NCBI RefSeq assembly: GCF_009857745.1
Contig: NZ_WWEN01000002.1
Location: 248,001 to 312,000 of the forward strand
Source of the DNA: Thalassovita mangrovi
GTDB lineage: Bacteria > Pseudomonadota > Alphaproteobacteria > Rhodobacterales > Rhodobacteraceae
Direction of reading: 5' to 3'
Length of the DNA: 64,000 nucleotides
Positions 18,453-26,792 of this stretch are shown here, piece by piece. The number at the start of each line of letters is the position of its first letter. The first letter of the stretch is position 1. Made by a program: the position numbers and the translations under genes. The notes under the pieces were generated by a model that worked only from the letters and a program-made list of their open reading frames with translations, searched no databases and had not been told where the DNA came from.

Positions 18453-18527
18453 TGGGGTGTAGCCAAGTGGTAAGGCAACGGTTTTTGGTACCGCGTACCG
18501 TAGGTTCGAATCCTACCACCCCAGCCA
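18453..18527 (+). tRNA. tRNA-Gln (anticodon TTG)
   Basis: A full cloverleaf can be drawn. The acceptor is TGGGGTG / CACCCCA, the D-arm GCCAAGTGGTAAGGC, the anticodon loop TTTTGGT with anticodon TTG (Gln, codon CAA), and the T-arm GTAGG-TTCGAAT-CCTAC with canonical TTCGAAT. The discriminator is G, with encoded CCA at 18525-18527. The first pair of the anticodon stem (A-C) is mismatched. Flanking sequence downstream changes character, and the tRNA could be an integration target. Confidence 0.95.
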
Positions 18528-18871
18528 CTTCTTCCTGAAGATTGAATAGATAGCGCCGCAGGGCTGTACAGGGTCGGAAATGCCCCTCGGAATGCCCCCG
18601 TTTATGCCCTAGCCGACTGTCTGTTTGTCGCGCCAGCCAATCCGGCTGCAGCAGACCCCTCAGGTCCCCCAAAACTCTCTCCCCTTCCTGGATGATCCTT
18701 CCTAAGGGATAGGATTCCTGTGAGGCGGATATCGGTCATTCACTGCAGCCCGTACTTGCAGCAGCCAATTGGATTCTGGTGGCGTTGATTCAAATCATGG
18801 GAGGGCGGAGAACCGGCTCGTATCCTTGAAAATGCGAGGGGGATGCGTTCTGCAAGGAGGAGGTGAAGTCG
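18528..18871 (+). other. Gene-free stretch after tRNA-Gln with three 12-bp-spaced ATGCCCY repeats
   Basis: No ORF is supported in this 344-nt gap. At 18580, 18592 and 18604 the heptamers ATGCCCC, ATGCCCC and ATGCCCT recur with exact 12-bp spacing. The core GCCCCCGTTTATGCCC around 18594-18609 reappears as GCCCCCGGTTTATGCCC near 21059-21075, on the other side of the RTX metalloprotease gene. The rest presumably contains the protease promoter; no clear -35/-10 pair was seen. A strong ribosome site (AAGGAGGAGG) lies at 18854-18863. Confidence 0.55.
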
Positions 18872-20893
18872 ATGCCCACAGAAACAACCGATGCGCCGAG
18901 CGGGATTTCTACGCCCTATTCAATGGATGTCGGCGATGTATTTTTCGGAGAGATTAGCTTCGTTGGCGATACCGACTGGATCGCCGTCGATTTCATCGCT
19001 GGCAGAACCTACATCATCGACATACTGGGGCAAACCTCGGATGGTGACGGCGACTTCGATGTCACTGACGATCGTCTCTATGACACGTGGCTGACCCTCT
19101 ATGACGCTAGCGGAACTGTCCTCGCATCCGACGATGATAGTGGCGAGGGGGTACTCGACGCTCAGATTTCTTTCACGCCAACCTATACCGGCACCTACTA
19201 CATTTCCGCCGAATCCTACCCGGATCCCAACGCATTTGTCAGCACGGGCACTTACATTGTCGAATTGGCTAGTCCGGCGCCACCGACATCACCGGTCGGC
19301 ACGCTGGACGAATTGGCGGATTACCTGACCGAAGGGTACTGGAACGATCAGGGAAATCCTCCGCGGCAATGGTTCGACCTGGCAGGTACGACGGATATCA
19401 CTGTGGATCTGACCGGCCTCGGCGCCGATTCTGTGCAACTCGCGCGTTGGGCCCTCGAAGCTTGGGAAATGGTTGCTGACATCGATTTTGAAGTGGTGGA
19501 ATCTGGGGCGGACATCACCTTCACTGAAATCAACGACAACAGTGTTCCTAATAGCCAAGACCTACCTCATACAACAGTCAGTTATGATACTTTTTTTGAA
19601 ACCTGGGCTGTCCTTACATCGGCCACAGTGAATATCCCATCGGACCTGCTGGACGATCGGGGGACAACGATCGAAAGCTATTCCTTCTCGACCTATGTGC
19701 ATGAGATTGGCCATGCGCTTGGTCTGGGTCACCCGGGTGACTACAATGATGTTGTCGAATACGGGTGGGATGAAACATTCGCCAATGACAGCTACCAGGT
19801 CTCGGTCATGTCCTATTTCAGTCAGACCGACAACACTTGGCTGAACGCCAGCTATGGCGAACCCGTCTCACCCATGCTGGCCGATGTCGTCGCCATCCAG
19901 GACCTTTATAATGCACCGGACAGCAGCAGTGCGACCGCCGGCAATACGGTATGGGGCGCGAATTCCAATCTTGGAAATTACCTCGATGATCTTTTCGCGG
20001 CGGCGCTGTACGGAAACACGGTCGCGGGCGTCTACGACGGTGGCAACTTCGCCTTCACGATCTATGACCGTGATGGGGTCGACCGGATCGACCTGTCACC
20101 GCTCTCCGAGGACAACCGCGTGGACCTGCGCGATGGCGAGGTGTCGGATATCGCCGGGCTGATCGGCAATGTCGGCATCGCGCGTGACACGATCATCGAG
20201 GGGCTGATTTCCGGTTCGGGCCATGACACGATCACCGGAAACGACGCCAATAACTGGATCGAAGGTCAGGCCGGTAACGACTACATCAACGGCGGCATCG
20301 GGGTCGATACTCTGATCGGTGGCGACGGGGAAGACGTGATCGATGGCGGGCTTTCCCCGACGGATCTGCGCGACGTGATCTATTGCGGGACAGGCAACGA
20401 TTCTGCCGATGGCGGCTCTGGCAATGATGAGCTGCGGGGGGATGACGGCAACGACACCCTGACCGGCGGCGACGGCGCTGACACGGTTCTGGGCGGACGT
20501 GACGATGACCTTCTGACCGGCCAGGCCTGGGGCGATTTGCTGTTCGGCGGCGATGGAAACGACTTCATCAATGGCGGCTATGGATACGACCGTGTGAACG
20601 GCGGCGACGGTGCAGATCGTTTTTTCCACCTCGGGGTTAGTGGTCACGGGTCGGACTGGATTCAGGATTACGATGCGACCGAGGGCGACGTTCTGGTCTT
20701 CGGAGGTTCGGGCAGCGCAGATCAGTTCCAGGTGAATTACGCCAACACACTTCTGGCTGGCGACATGTGGACAGAAGAAGCTTTCGTGATCTATCGCCCG
20801 ACCGGGCAAATCCTGTGGGCGCTGGTGGATGGCGCCGCGCAGGACAGTATCACCCTGATGATCGCAGGCAGCGAATATGATCTGCTGGCCTGA
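18872..20893 (+). CDS. Secreted RTX metalloprotease (peptidase M10, serralysin-like) with N-terminal PPC-type domain
   Basis: A 673-aa protein with no N-terminal signal peptide. Residues ~17-135 resemble a bacterial pre-peptidase C-terminal (PPC) beta domain. The catalytic domain follows with the zinc signature HEIGHALGLGH at 277-287 and a Met-turn SVMSY at about 311. From about 430 come RTX nonapeptides of GGxGxDxxx type, ending in a C-terminal FFHLG...WIQDY region and a hydrophobic tail, as in type I secretion substrates. Export by a T1SS is inferred; no T1SS genes are in the window. ATG 18872 is preferred over GTG 18863 by spacing to AAGGAGG. The PPC domain in front of the protease is unusual. 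The last ~200 residues nearly match the RTX protein at 58342-60288. Confidence 0.88.
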   Translation: MPTETTDAPSGISTPYSMDVGDVFFGEISFVGDTDWIAVDFIAGRTYIIDILGQTSDGDGDFDVTDDRLYDTWLTLYDASGTVLASDDDSGEGVLDAQISFTPTYTGTYYISAESYPDPNAFVSTGTYIVELASPAPPTSPVGTLDELADYLTEGYWNDQGNPPRQWFDLAGTTDITVDLTGLGADSVQLARWALEAWEMVADIDFEVVESGADITFTEINDNSVPNSQDLPHTTVSYDTFFETWAVLTSATVNIPSDLLDDRGTTIESYSFSTYVHEIGHALGLGHPGDYNDVVEYGWDETFANDSYQVSVMSYFSQTDNTWLNASYGEPVSPMLADVVAIQDLYNAPDSSSATAGNTVWGANSNLGNYLDDLFAAALYGNTVAGVYDGGNFAFTIYDRDGVDRIDLSPLSEDNRVDLRDGEVSDIAGLIGNVGIARDTIIEGLISGSGHDTITGNDANNWIEGQAGNDYINGGIGVDTLIGGDGEDVIDGGLSPTDLRDVIYCGTGNDSADGGSGNDELRGDDGNDTLTGGDGADTVLGGRDDDLLTGQAWGDLLFGGDGNDFINGGYGYDRVNGGDGADRFFHLGVSGHGSDWIQDYDATEGDVLVFGGSGSADQFQVNYANTLLAGDMWTEEAFVIYRPTGQILWALVDGAAQDSITLMIAGSEYDLLA

Positions 20894-21050
20894 TGCTGCT
20901 GCGACCGCGACGGGTTGGGTGTTGCATCGTCCCGCGAAGTGGGCTCGGTGGTCGGGGAGAAATCCCGTACATCGGTACCGCAGTCATTGTCGAAGCTGCT
21001 GCGCTAGTGGCGAATAGATACAACTCCTTCAACCAACTCAAATCCCCCCA

Positions 21051-21108
21051 CGGTCACTGCCCCCGGTTTATGCCCCTTCCGAGTATGGTCAGGACCGGAA
21101 TGCCCTGA
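21051..21108 (+). repeat. Second copy of the TGCCCC-type repeat block
   Basis: TGCCCCC at 21058, ATGCCCC at 21070 and ATGCCCT at 21100 resemble the three repeats at 18580-18610. The two blocks bracket the RTX metalloprotease gene. They may be remnants of a regulatory or excision region of a mobile element. The whole 20894-21146 gap has no supported gene. Confidence 0.45.
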
Positions 21109-21146
21109 CTTGCGAAGTGCATGGATTCTGCGCCCTGATCCACCCC

Positions 21147-21575
21147 TCACAACCAAGCCAACGCGACAGCCGCCACAACAAGATAGCGCGCCGCCTTGGC
21201 TATGGTGACGATAATCACGAAACTGATCAGCGGCTCGCGCATCAACCCTGCGACGACTGTCAGCGGATCGCCGATGATGGGCACCCAACTGGCCAGCAGG
21301 CTCCACCGCCCGTAACGGTGATAATGCGCTTCCGCCCGGGCCAGCTTCTGTGGGGACACGGGGAACCAACGCCTGTCCTTGAAGCGACGGAAGAAACGGC
21401 CGCAGACCCAATTCACGACAGACCCCAGGACATTCCCAAATGTCGCGACGCCTAGGAGAACCGCCAGCGACAAGGCCGGGTCGGTCAGGTAATAGGCCAG
21501 CAGAGCCTCGGACTGCATCGGCAGGATCGTGGCCGCGAAAAAAGCGGCAGAGAACAGGCTGAGATAAGAAAACAT
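21147..21575 (-). CDS. YqaA-family (DedA-like) inner-membrane protein
   Basis: A 142-aa membrane protein of the SNARE-associated/DedA superfamily, YqaA branch. It has an N-terminal segment with QSEALLAYY, a hydrophobic segment with a GNVLGSVVNWVCGR turn, and a central amphipathic loop with RWFPVSP. ASWVPIIGDPLT is the conserved G-D-P region of this family, and a C-terminal helix follows. DedA proteins are linked to lipid flipping and proton-dependent membrane homeostasis; the specific role here is unknown. Confidence 0.85.
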   Translation of the reverse strand: MFSYLSLFSAAFFAATILPMQSEALLAYYLTDPALSLAVLLGVATFGNVLGSVVNWVCGRFFRRFKDRRWFPVSPQKLARAEAHYHRYGRWSLLASWVPIIGDPLTVVAGLMREPLISFVIIVTIAKAARYLVVAAVALAWL

Positions 21576-21795
21576 TGGTTAAAGCTGAATCCGCTACCTT
21601 TTGACCGCAGGCTGCACCGTCCCTATCGAAAACTTCGACCGATTCAAACCGGTCTTGGTCAAGGCTTCCTTTTCTGGCACACCGCTGCAACCAAGGACGC
21701 TGCGCTCCTCCGAGCGAAACCCGACTGCCCGCTGCCGTTCTCGACGCTACCGTCTTATCTTGGCCATGAGCCACGATCCTGCTGTCCCCGCGATT

Positions 21796-22002
21796 TCATC
21801 GACTCAGTATATCGTCACAATATACCCCCAGCTTCTTCTCAACCGTCGCATCGCTCTGACTGAGGGCGAGCTGGAGCGCGGTGCACGACGTCACACGGTT
21901 CAATTCGATATTCTGTTTGATCGACTTCGTGCCGCCGGCGATGAGGAAAATGCCTACAACCAGCAGAACCACGCCTGCCCCCACGATACCTGACTTTGTC
22001 AT
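21796..22002 (-). CDS. Small single-span membrane protein of unknown function
   Basis: A 68-aa protein. Residues 1-8 are short and slightly basic, 9-24 form a strongly hydrophobic Gly/Val/Leu/Ile helix, and the rest is a polar tail with two Cys (about 40 and 62). A good ribosome site (GGGAGAAACC then ATG) supports it as a real gene. I do not recognise a family. Upstream (22030-22072) lies a large two-part hairpin in its leader. Confidence 0.55.
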   Translation of the reverse strand: MTKSGIVGAGVVLLVVGIFLIAGGTKSIKQNIELNRVTSCTALQLALSQSDATVEKKLGVYCDDILSR

Positions 22003-22029
22003 GGTTTCTCCCGATATAGATATTCAACA

Positions 22030-22072
22030 CAAGAACATGGCCGACTTGCGCCGGCCATAGATGGTGTTCTTG
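22030..22072 (-). other. Two-part inverted repeat in the leader of the small membrane protein gene
   Basis: CAAGAACA (22030-22037) pairs with TGTTCTTG (22065-22072), and TGGCCG (22038-22043) pairs with CGGCCA (22052-22057). This leaves an 8-nt loop and a 7-nt one-sided bulge. It lies 28 nt before the small gene's start on the minus strand. It could be an RNA leader structure or a DNA operator. Nothing else is seen in 22003-22202. Confidence 0.4.
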
Positions 22073-22202
22073 TCGCTCTGCGGGCAGGTATAAGAAGCCA
22101 AACTGACAGGAACCTGAACCTGGGCTCCCAACTCGTTGAATTTCAGCGCAGCATCAGGCTTGGCAGCCACAGCGCGATCTGCGCCCCCCGCTTTCCGCCT
22201 TC

Positions 22203-23375
22203 TCAGTTCGATCCCGAGTCGAACAACAGCTTCGCCAAGGCGGCCTCCAGCGCCGGAACGAGGTCCGTGCCGTCATCGACCACGCCGACATCCGTATTGA
22301 TCTGGAATGCGATGGTCAGACCACGATCGGCGTAGTGTCTGAGGCTGGACACGTAGCCGGGTATCCAGCCGCCATGCCCGTAGACCGGTCCCAGTGGGGT
22401 GTCTTCGTAGATCGCTACACCGCTTCCATAGAGAACGCCGGGCGCATCGGGATCGACCGGAACCGCATCCAGAAGACGTTCAAGATAATCCGCGTCCATC
22501 GCGGCGCCGGTGAATAACGCATGTCCCCACATGGCGAGGTTCGCCGAGGTCGACGCAAACCCTCCGCCGGTCCATTCCACGGCGGGGGTCCAGGTCAGGC
22601 TGCCGCTTTCATCCATCGTGCGCGCAGCAAGACCGAAAGGATTATCGTCGAGCGTGTAGCCGACGGCGAGGCCCTCGATCACCGGTGACCGCGACGGGAC
22701 GGTGTCGGTCAGCCCCAACGGTTGCAGGAACCGTTCCCGAGCAAGATCGAAGACGTCCCGGCCCGAGGCAGCCTCGATGACCAGACCGAGCAGGATGTAA
22801 CCGGTGTCACTGTAAGCCCAGCCCGAACCGGCCTCGAACAGCGGCGGTTGGTCCAACACGAAGGAAAGGACATCCGACGGTTCGAACGGCTGCGCGGTTC
22901 CAAGTTCGATCAGTGCCTGCACGACGCCGTCCATATGCACGTGATCCGGAAGGCCCGCGCTGTGCGTGAGAAGCTGGCCGATCGTCATGGTTTCGGCGTT
23001 GGGTATCCGCGCGAACCATGAAAACCCGCCAAGATAATCCGAGACGAGATCGGAGCGACGAAGCGCGCCTTCCGTCTCCAGCGAGAGGACCAATGCGCCC
23101 CACAGCGTCTTTCCGATGCTTGCCGCCAACATGCGACTGCGAGGCGTCATCGCGATGCCTGCTTCGACATTCGCAAAGCCCACCGCCACGGTCCCGATGG
23201 TTCCGTCCGGCAGAGCATAGGCAGCCGTCGCGCCGGGAAAACCGTAAGCGTCGCGAAACGTCTCGAGCAGGGCTTCGACCGCCGCGGGCGGATCGGACTG
23301 TTGCGCGCGTGACGGCTGGGACAGCGTAGCGGCAAGACCGAGCGATAGGGCGATGGCGAGAAGAAGACGTTTCAT
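22203..23375 (-). CDS. Secreted serine hydrolase of the beta-lactamase/DD-peptidase family (S12-like)
   Basis: A 390-aa protein with a signal peptide (1-25, ending RAQ) and a beta-lactamase-type domain. The SxxK motif is SIGK at 86-89, a Y-S-D-T-G-Y segment stands at the YxN position, and the C-terminal triad region is GHGGW. Length and motifs match periplasmic esterase/DD-carboxypeptidase-like S12 proteins. True beta-lactamase activity is not implied. Its ATG overlaps the stop of the CAAX gene upstream by 1 nt (TAATG), so the pair is one operon. Confidence 0.83.
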   Translation of the reverse strand: MKRLLLAIALSLGLAATLSQPSRAQQSDPPAAVEALLETFRDAYGFPGATAAYALPDGTIGTVAVGFANVEAGIAMTPRSRMLAASIGKTLWGALVLSLETEGALRRSDLVSDYLGGFSWFARIPNAETMTIGQLLTHSAGLPDHVHMDGVVQALIELGTAQPFEPSDVLSFVLDQPPLFEAGSGWAYSDTGYILLGLVIEAASGRDVFDLARERFLQPLGLTDTVPSRSPVIEGLAVGYTLDDNPFGLAARTMDESGSLTWTPAVEWTGGGFASTSANLAMWGHALFTGAAMDADYLERLLDAVPVDPDAPGVLYGSGVAIYEDTPLGPVYGHGGWIPGYVSSLRHYADRGLTIAFQINTDVGVVDDGTDLVPALEAALAKLLFDSGSN

Positions 23376-24214
23376 TACCCGGCCGTCCCTCCGCCCGGAA
23401 TGACCTCGGTGACAGCGCCATCGCGATGAAGCATGCTTGCACGGTTCCACCAGACGACCACGGCGGCCACACCCACCAGGATCCATGTGTCGTAGGGCTG
23501 CGCATCGGGCCAGAACGGGTTGATCAGTTGCCAATGGAACAGCATGGGCCAGAGCAGGCTGCCGCGCGCCGCGTTGAAGATCGGCGTCACGAGGACGGCA
23601 AGCGTGATGTTCCCCAGAAGGAACGGGAAGAAATTCCAGTCGGCGAAGACCGTGCTTGCGAGGAAGAACGCAGGAATGTGCCATACGCCCCAGACTGTTC
23701 CGATGATCACCCCGGCCCAGAACGGTGCGACGTGACGTTGCAGGATGGGTTGCGCGACACCGCGCCATCCGAATTCTTCAAAGGGTCCCAGAAACAGCAT
23801 GACAAAAAGGACGGCGACGGCCGCACCCGCCCCCTCGGGCGGCAGGGGGGCAACAAGCGGACCGCCCTTCATCAGCGAACCGATCATGTAGACGAAAGGA
23901 ATGCCGATCAGGATAAAGGCCGCCCAGATTGCCGATCCCCGCCATATCGACAGCCGCGACAGGAACGCCTTAAGGCCCGCAAGACCGCCGTAAAACAGCA
24001 CGAGCGTAAAGGCCGAAATCGCAGGCGCCCAGGTAGCGAGGAAGAAGAACGGGTGTGTGCCGCTGATCGCGCCGAAGCTGGAGGTCGCCCATTCGGGCGC
24101 GATGATGTAGATGCCGATTGCCGTCCATGAAATGACGAAGGTCAGGACGAAGAAGCCGACCAGGGCATGGGAAGGCACCTGACGCGAGCGGATCGGGGCC
24201 GCGATATCTGCCAT
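23375..24214 (-). CDS. CPBP/CAAX-type intramembrane metalloprotease
   Basis: A 279-aa protein with about eight hydrophobic segments. It has the CPBP (Abi) family motifs: EEFGWRG at 146-152 (motif EExxxR-like), WGVWHIP with His179, and HWQLIN further on. These provide the expected Glu and His metal ligands in the membrane. Family members include Rce1-like proteases and self-immunity proteins to bacteriocins; no bacteriocin gene is nearby. The start MADIAAP is chosen because GAGGA precedes it and the upstream in-frame extension is low-complexity and Arg-rich. Confidence 0.83.
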   Translation of the reverse strand: MADIAAPIRSRQVPSHALVGFFVLTFVISWTAIGIYIIAPEWATSSFGAISGTHPFFFLATWAPAISAFTLVLFYGGLAGLKAFLSRLSIWRGSAIWAAFILIGIPFVYMIGSLMKGGPLVAPLPPEGAGAAVAVLFVMLFLGPFEEFGWRGVAQPILQRHVAPFWAGVIIGTVWGVWHIPAFFLASTVFADWNFFPFLLGNITLAVLVTPIFNAARGSLLWPMLFHWQLINPFWPDAQPYDTWILVGVAAVVVWWNRASMLHRDGAVTEVIPGGGTAG

Positions 24215-24596
24215 GGGACCATCCTCCGAATCTTGGGTTAAAACAAGGCACAGCACGGCCGAGACAGCCTCTGATCTGCACGGGTGAACCGCCGTCCGAA
24301 CGCCCTCGGCAAACCGTCCGGGCCGTGCGGCCTTCGCGGATCGCATCCTCGCGCATCGCGGCTTGACCGGCAAGCGCCTCAACCTGCCGTAACTTCGTAA
24401 CAATCTTGTACGGCTGGCGCCGTTTTGCCGGCATTCCCGCCCGCCCCTTGCCCAAACCTGACAGCGGCTCAAGACGTCACCCGGGCCCATCACCTCGGCC
24501 CTTCAAACACAAGACTGCACAAGACACCTTTCGAATTACGCTATTGCCCCAACCGGCAAACCATGATTGTCTCACATTTGAGACAACGCCACCTGC
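24215..24596. promoter_or_regulatory. Divergent intergenic region with XRE-operator candidate
   Basis: A 382-nt gap between the CAAX gene (-) and the XRE regulator (+). No gene is supported. Near its right end, 24569-24584 is a perfect inverted repeat, GTCTCA-CATT-TGAGAC, centred 20 nt before the regulator ATG. A near-identical repeat lies before dctP at 25583-25598. Autoregulation is the natural reading. Confidence 0.6.
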
Positions 24597-25526
24597 ATGG
24601 CACATCTCTGTGCAACGCGCGACATCAAACCAAAAGTACACACCGTGACCGACACCAACCCCAACTTCAAAGATATCGGCGCACGCCTGAAAGCTCACCG
24701 GCTCGGGCGGAACCTTTCTCCCGAGGACCTCGCCGCCAGGCTGAAGATTTCCCGCGCGGCCCTGTACCGTGCGGAAAAGGGAGAGATCGCAAAGATCGAA
24801 ATGCTGTCGGCCATCGCGAATGAGCTGCAGGTATCCCTGCCCAGCCTGCTGGGCGTCGGGATCGAATATGTCGACAACGCGGTGAGCTTTTTCGAGCGCA
24901 TGCGCCAGATCGAGGAAGATTGCGACCAGATCATCGGCCTGTTCAGCCCGATCTCCTACCTGGTCACGACCGACCGCTACGACGCGGTGCTTAAAGACGT
25001 GCTGAGCGAATCCGTACAGCCATCGGAACAGCAGGATGTCTCCAGAATACTGGAAATACTCAAGAAACGAAAAGATCGCTTCGCCCAGCGGCGCCCCCTT
25101 CTTGCGTCGATCATCTCCGACGCGGATATCCGGAAATTTCTCCGCGAAGGGCTTGAAGGCAATCCCGAGCTTGCCCCCGAAATCCGTGAGGAACGCCGCA
25201 GAATGGCGCTGTTCGAAGTGCGGCACATCGTCGAGATGCTGCGTTCCCCCGACATCGGCGTGCAGATCGGCGTCGCCCGCGAACCGATCCCCTCGACCTC
25301 GTTCCAGATCATGCGGCAGGCCGGGCGATCGATTCTGACCATCAGCCCTTTCCGCCTTGGCCACAATCCGAACATCCGCATCGGCGTCGGCCTCATCACA
25401 TCTGCGCCGGAAGCGCTGAAACTGCATGAAGACATCGCCGAACGGCTTTGGGAAACCTCGCTCAAAGGGCGTGAGGCCGCCGATCACGTGGAAGAACTCA
25501 TCGCGCGCGAGGGGCTCGCCAGCTGA
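24597..25526 (+). CDS. XRE-family transcriptional regulator of the TRAP/pyrimidine operon
   Basis: A 309-aa protein with an N-terminal Cro/C1-type helix-turn-helix (about 26-80; motif LSPEDLAARLKISRAALYRAE) and a long C-terminal region of ~220 residues. I cannot assign that region; it is probably a ligand-binding domain. It precedes the dctPQM-pyrK-pyrD operon in the same direction. The perfect inverted repeat at 24569-24584 sits just before its start, and a second copy sits before dctP. It therefore probably controls itself and the transporter operon. ATG 24597 is used; a GTG at 24645 is an alternative, and neither has a clear ribosome site. Confidence 0.8.
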   Translation: MAHLCATRDIKPKVHTVTDTNPNFKDIGARLKAHRLGRNLSPEDLAARLKISRAALYRAEKGEIAKIEMLSAIANELQVSLPSLLGVGIEYVDNAVSFFERMRQIEEDCDQIIGLFSPISYLVTTDRYDAVLKDVLSESVQPSEQQDVSRILEILKKRKDRFAQRRPLLASIISDADIRKFLREGLEGNPELAPEIREERRRMALFEVRHIVEMLRSPDIGVQIGVAREPIPSTSFQIMRQAGRSILTISPFRLGHNPNIRIGVGLITSAPEALKLHEDIAERLWETSLKGREAADHVEELIAREGLAS

Positions 25527-25582
25527 ACGCGGCGCCCAAATTTTCAGCACAAAATTAAATCATTTGGTCAAAATCGGGTTTC

Positions 25583-25598
25583 GTCTCATTTTTTAGAC
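25583..25598 (+). promoter_or_regulatory. Second XRE operator candidate, upstream of dctP
   Basis: GTCTCA-TTTT-TTAGAC shares the arm sequence and 4-nt spacer of the repeat at 24569-24584, with one mismatch. It lies 74 nt before the dctP start, just upstream of a TTGACC (25606-25611) that could be a -35 box. This position would suit activation or repression. Confidence 0.6.
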
Positions 25599-25671
25599 TT
25601 TGCTATTGACCACCCCGCGTTTTCGGGAGTCTATGCTTATCATAAAGTAACCTGACAACCGGGAGCGCCTC

Positions 25672-26679
25672 ATGTCTCAATCGAAATCCCTTCTTTCCGC
25701 CGTGCTTCTTGCCGGGCTGGCCTTCGCCACCCCGACATTCGCCCAGGAATACGTGGCTCGAATCGGCCACCTCGAAAGCACCCAGCAAAGCCGCCATATC
25801 CACCTTGAAAAAGTCGCCGCGCTGGTATCCGAACGCACCGGCGGCGAAGTCGAATTCCAGATCTTCCCGCAGGGCCAGCTCGGCAATCAGCGCCAGATGA
25901 ACGAAGGCGTTCAGCTCGGCACTCTCGAAGCGACCGTCGCCCCGGCCGCATTCCTCGGCGGCTTCAACCCGCTGGTGTCCATCCTCGACATCCCTTACCT
26001 GATCCCCGAAGACGCCGAAGCCGCCGCCGCACTGCGCGACGGTCCCTTCGGCCAGGCGCTGCTGGACAGCTTCGCCGACAAGGGCATGGTCGCCATCGAC
26101 CTGTGGCCCAACGGCAAGAAGGAATTCACCTCGAACAAGCCGCTCGACTCGATCGAGGATTTCACCGGCCAGAAATTCCGCGTCATGGACAGCGCGATCC
26201 TGATCGAACAGTTCAACGCGCTCGGCGCCTCGGCCATCGCGCTGCCCTTCGGCGAACTCTACACCTCGCTGCAAACCGGCGTCGTGGACGGTGAGGAAAA
26301 CCCGCTCGATACCATCAAGGCGATGAAGTTCTACGAGGTGCAGAAGAACCTGGTGGTTTCCGATCACGGCGCGATGGAAGACGTGATCCTGTTCAACCCG
26401 ATGTTCTGGGACAGCCTGCCGGAAAACTACCAGGCCATCATCAAGGATGCTTTCGCCGAAATCATCCCGGAACTGACCGCGCATAAGGCCGCCGCCGTCG
26501 CCGCCGCTCTGGAAACCATCAAGGAAGCGGGCACCAATGTGCGCGTCGCCGACGAAGCAGAGCGCGCCAAACTGCGCGAAGTGATGTTCGGCCCGGCCTC
26601 CGAAGCCTATCTCGGCAACACCGGCGACGCCGGTCAGAAGCTGCTGGAGATCTACACCGAAGCCTACGGCGCTCTCTGA
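25672..26679 (+). CDS. dctP: TRAP transporter substrate-binding protein DctP
   Basis: A 335-aa periplasmic receptor with a signal peptide (1-24, ending TFA). DctP-family landmarks include the FRVMDS region with the Arg that normally salt-bridges a substrate carboxylate, LPFGELYTSLQTGVVDGEENP, and a C-terminal helix. A carboxylate ligand is therefore expected. The downstream genes handle (dihydro)orotate, so orotate, dihydroorotate or ureidosuccinate are reasonable candidates (inference). A hairpin lies between this gene and dctQ. Confidence 0.9.
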   Translation: MSQSKSLLSAVLLAGLAFATPTFAQEYVARIGHLESTQQSRHIHLEKVAALVSERTGGEVEFQIFPQGQLGNQRQMNEGVQLGTLEATVAPAAFLGGFNPLVSILDIPYLIPEDAEAAAALRDGPFGQALLDSFADKGMVAIDLWPNGKKEFTSNKPLDSIEDFTGQKFRVMDSAILIEQFNALGASAIALPFGELYTSLQTGVVDGEENPLDTIKAMKFYEVQKNLVVSDHGAMEDVILFNPMFWDSLPENYQAIIKDAFAEIIPELTAHKAAAVAAALETIKEAGTNVRVADEAERAKLREVMFGPASEAYLGNTGDAGQKLLEIYTEAYGAL

Positions 26680-26694
26680 TCGCTCAAGACCCGG

Positions 26695-26715
26695 CGGACC
26701 CGGTCCCCGGGTCCG
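26695..26715 (+). other. Intercistronic hairpin dctP-dctQ
   Basis: A 9-bp perfect stem (CGGACCCGG / CCGGGTCCG) with a 3-nt loop starts 15 nt after the dctP stop, with no T-tract. It is likely an mRNA-stabilising or partial-termination element that keeps binding-protein levels above those of the membrane subunits. Confidence 0.5.
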
Positions 26716-26792
26716 TCCCCGCTGCGCGCCGTCTGGCCCCGCCGCCGCGCGCTGCAACCTTTCCCACAGGTGACCACAAGAAAGCCCGCCCG

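Noticed and set aside
18400-18672. Minus-strand ORF of 90 codons covering tRNA-Gln
   Set aside because: Its middle is the reverse complement of the tRNA (the familiar VVGFEPTVRGTK-type spurious peptide); no ribosome site.
22203-23375. Calling the serine hydrolase a beta-lactamase resistance gene
   Set aside because: It has the S12 fold motifs, but the YxN and KTG-type elements match esterase/DD-peptidase homologues (YSD, HGG) and nothing shows beta-lactam hydrolysis.
18453-24600. A defined genomic island with attL/attR at tRNA-Gln
   Set aside because: No second copy of the tRNA 3' end and no integrase gene were found in the window; only the repeat blocks around the RTX gene are reported.
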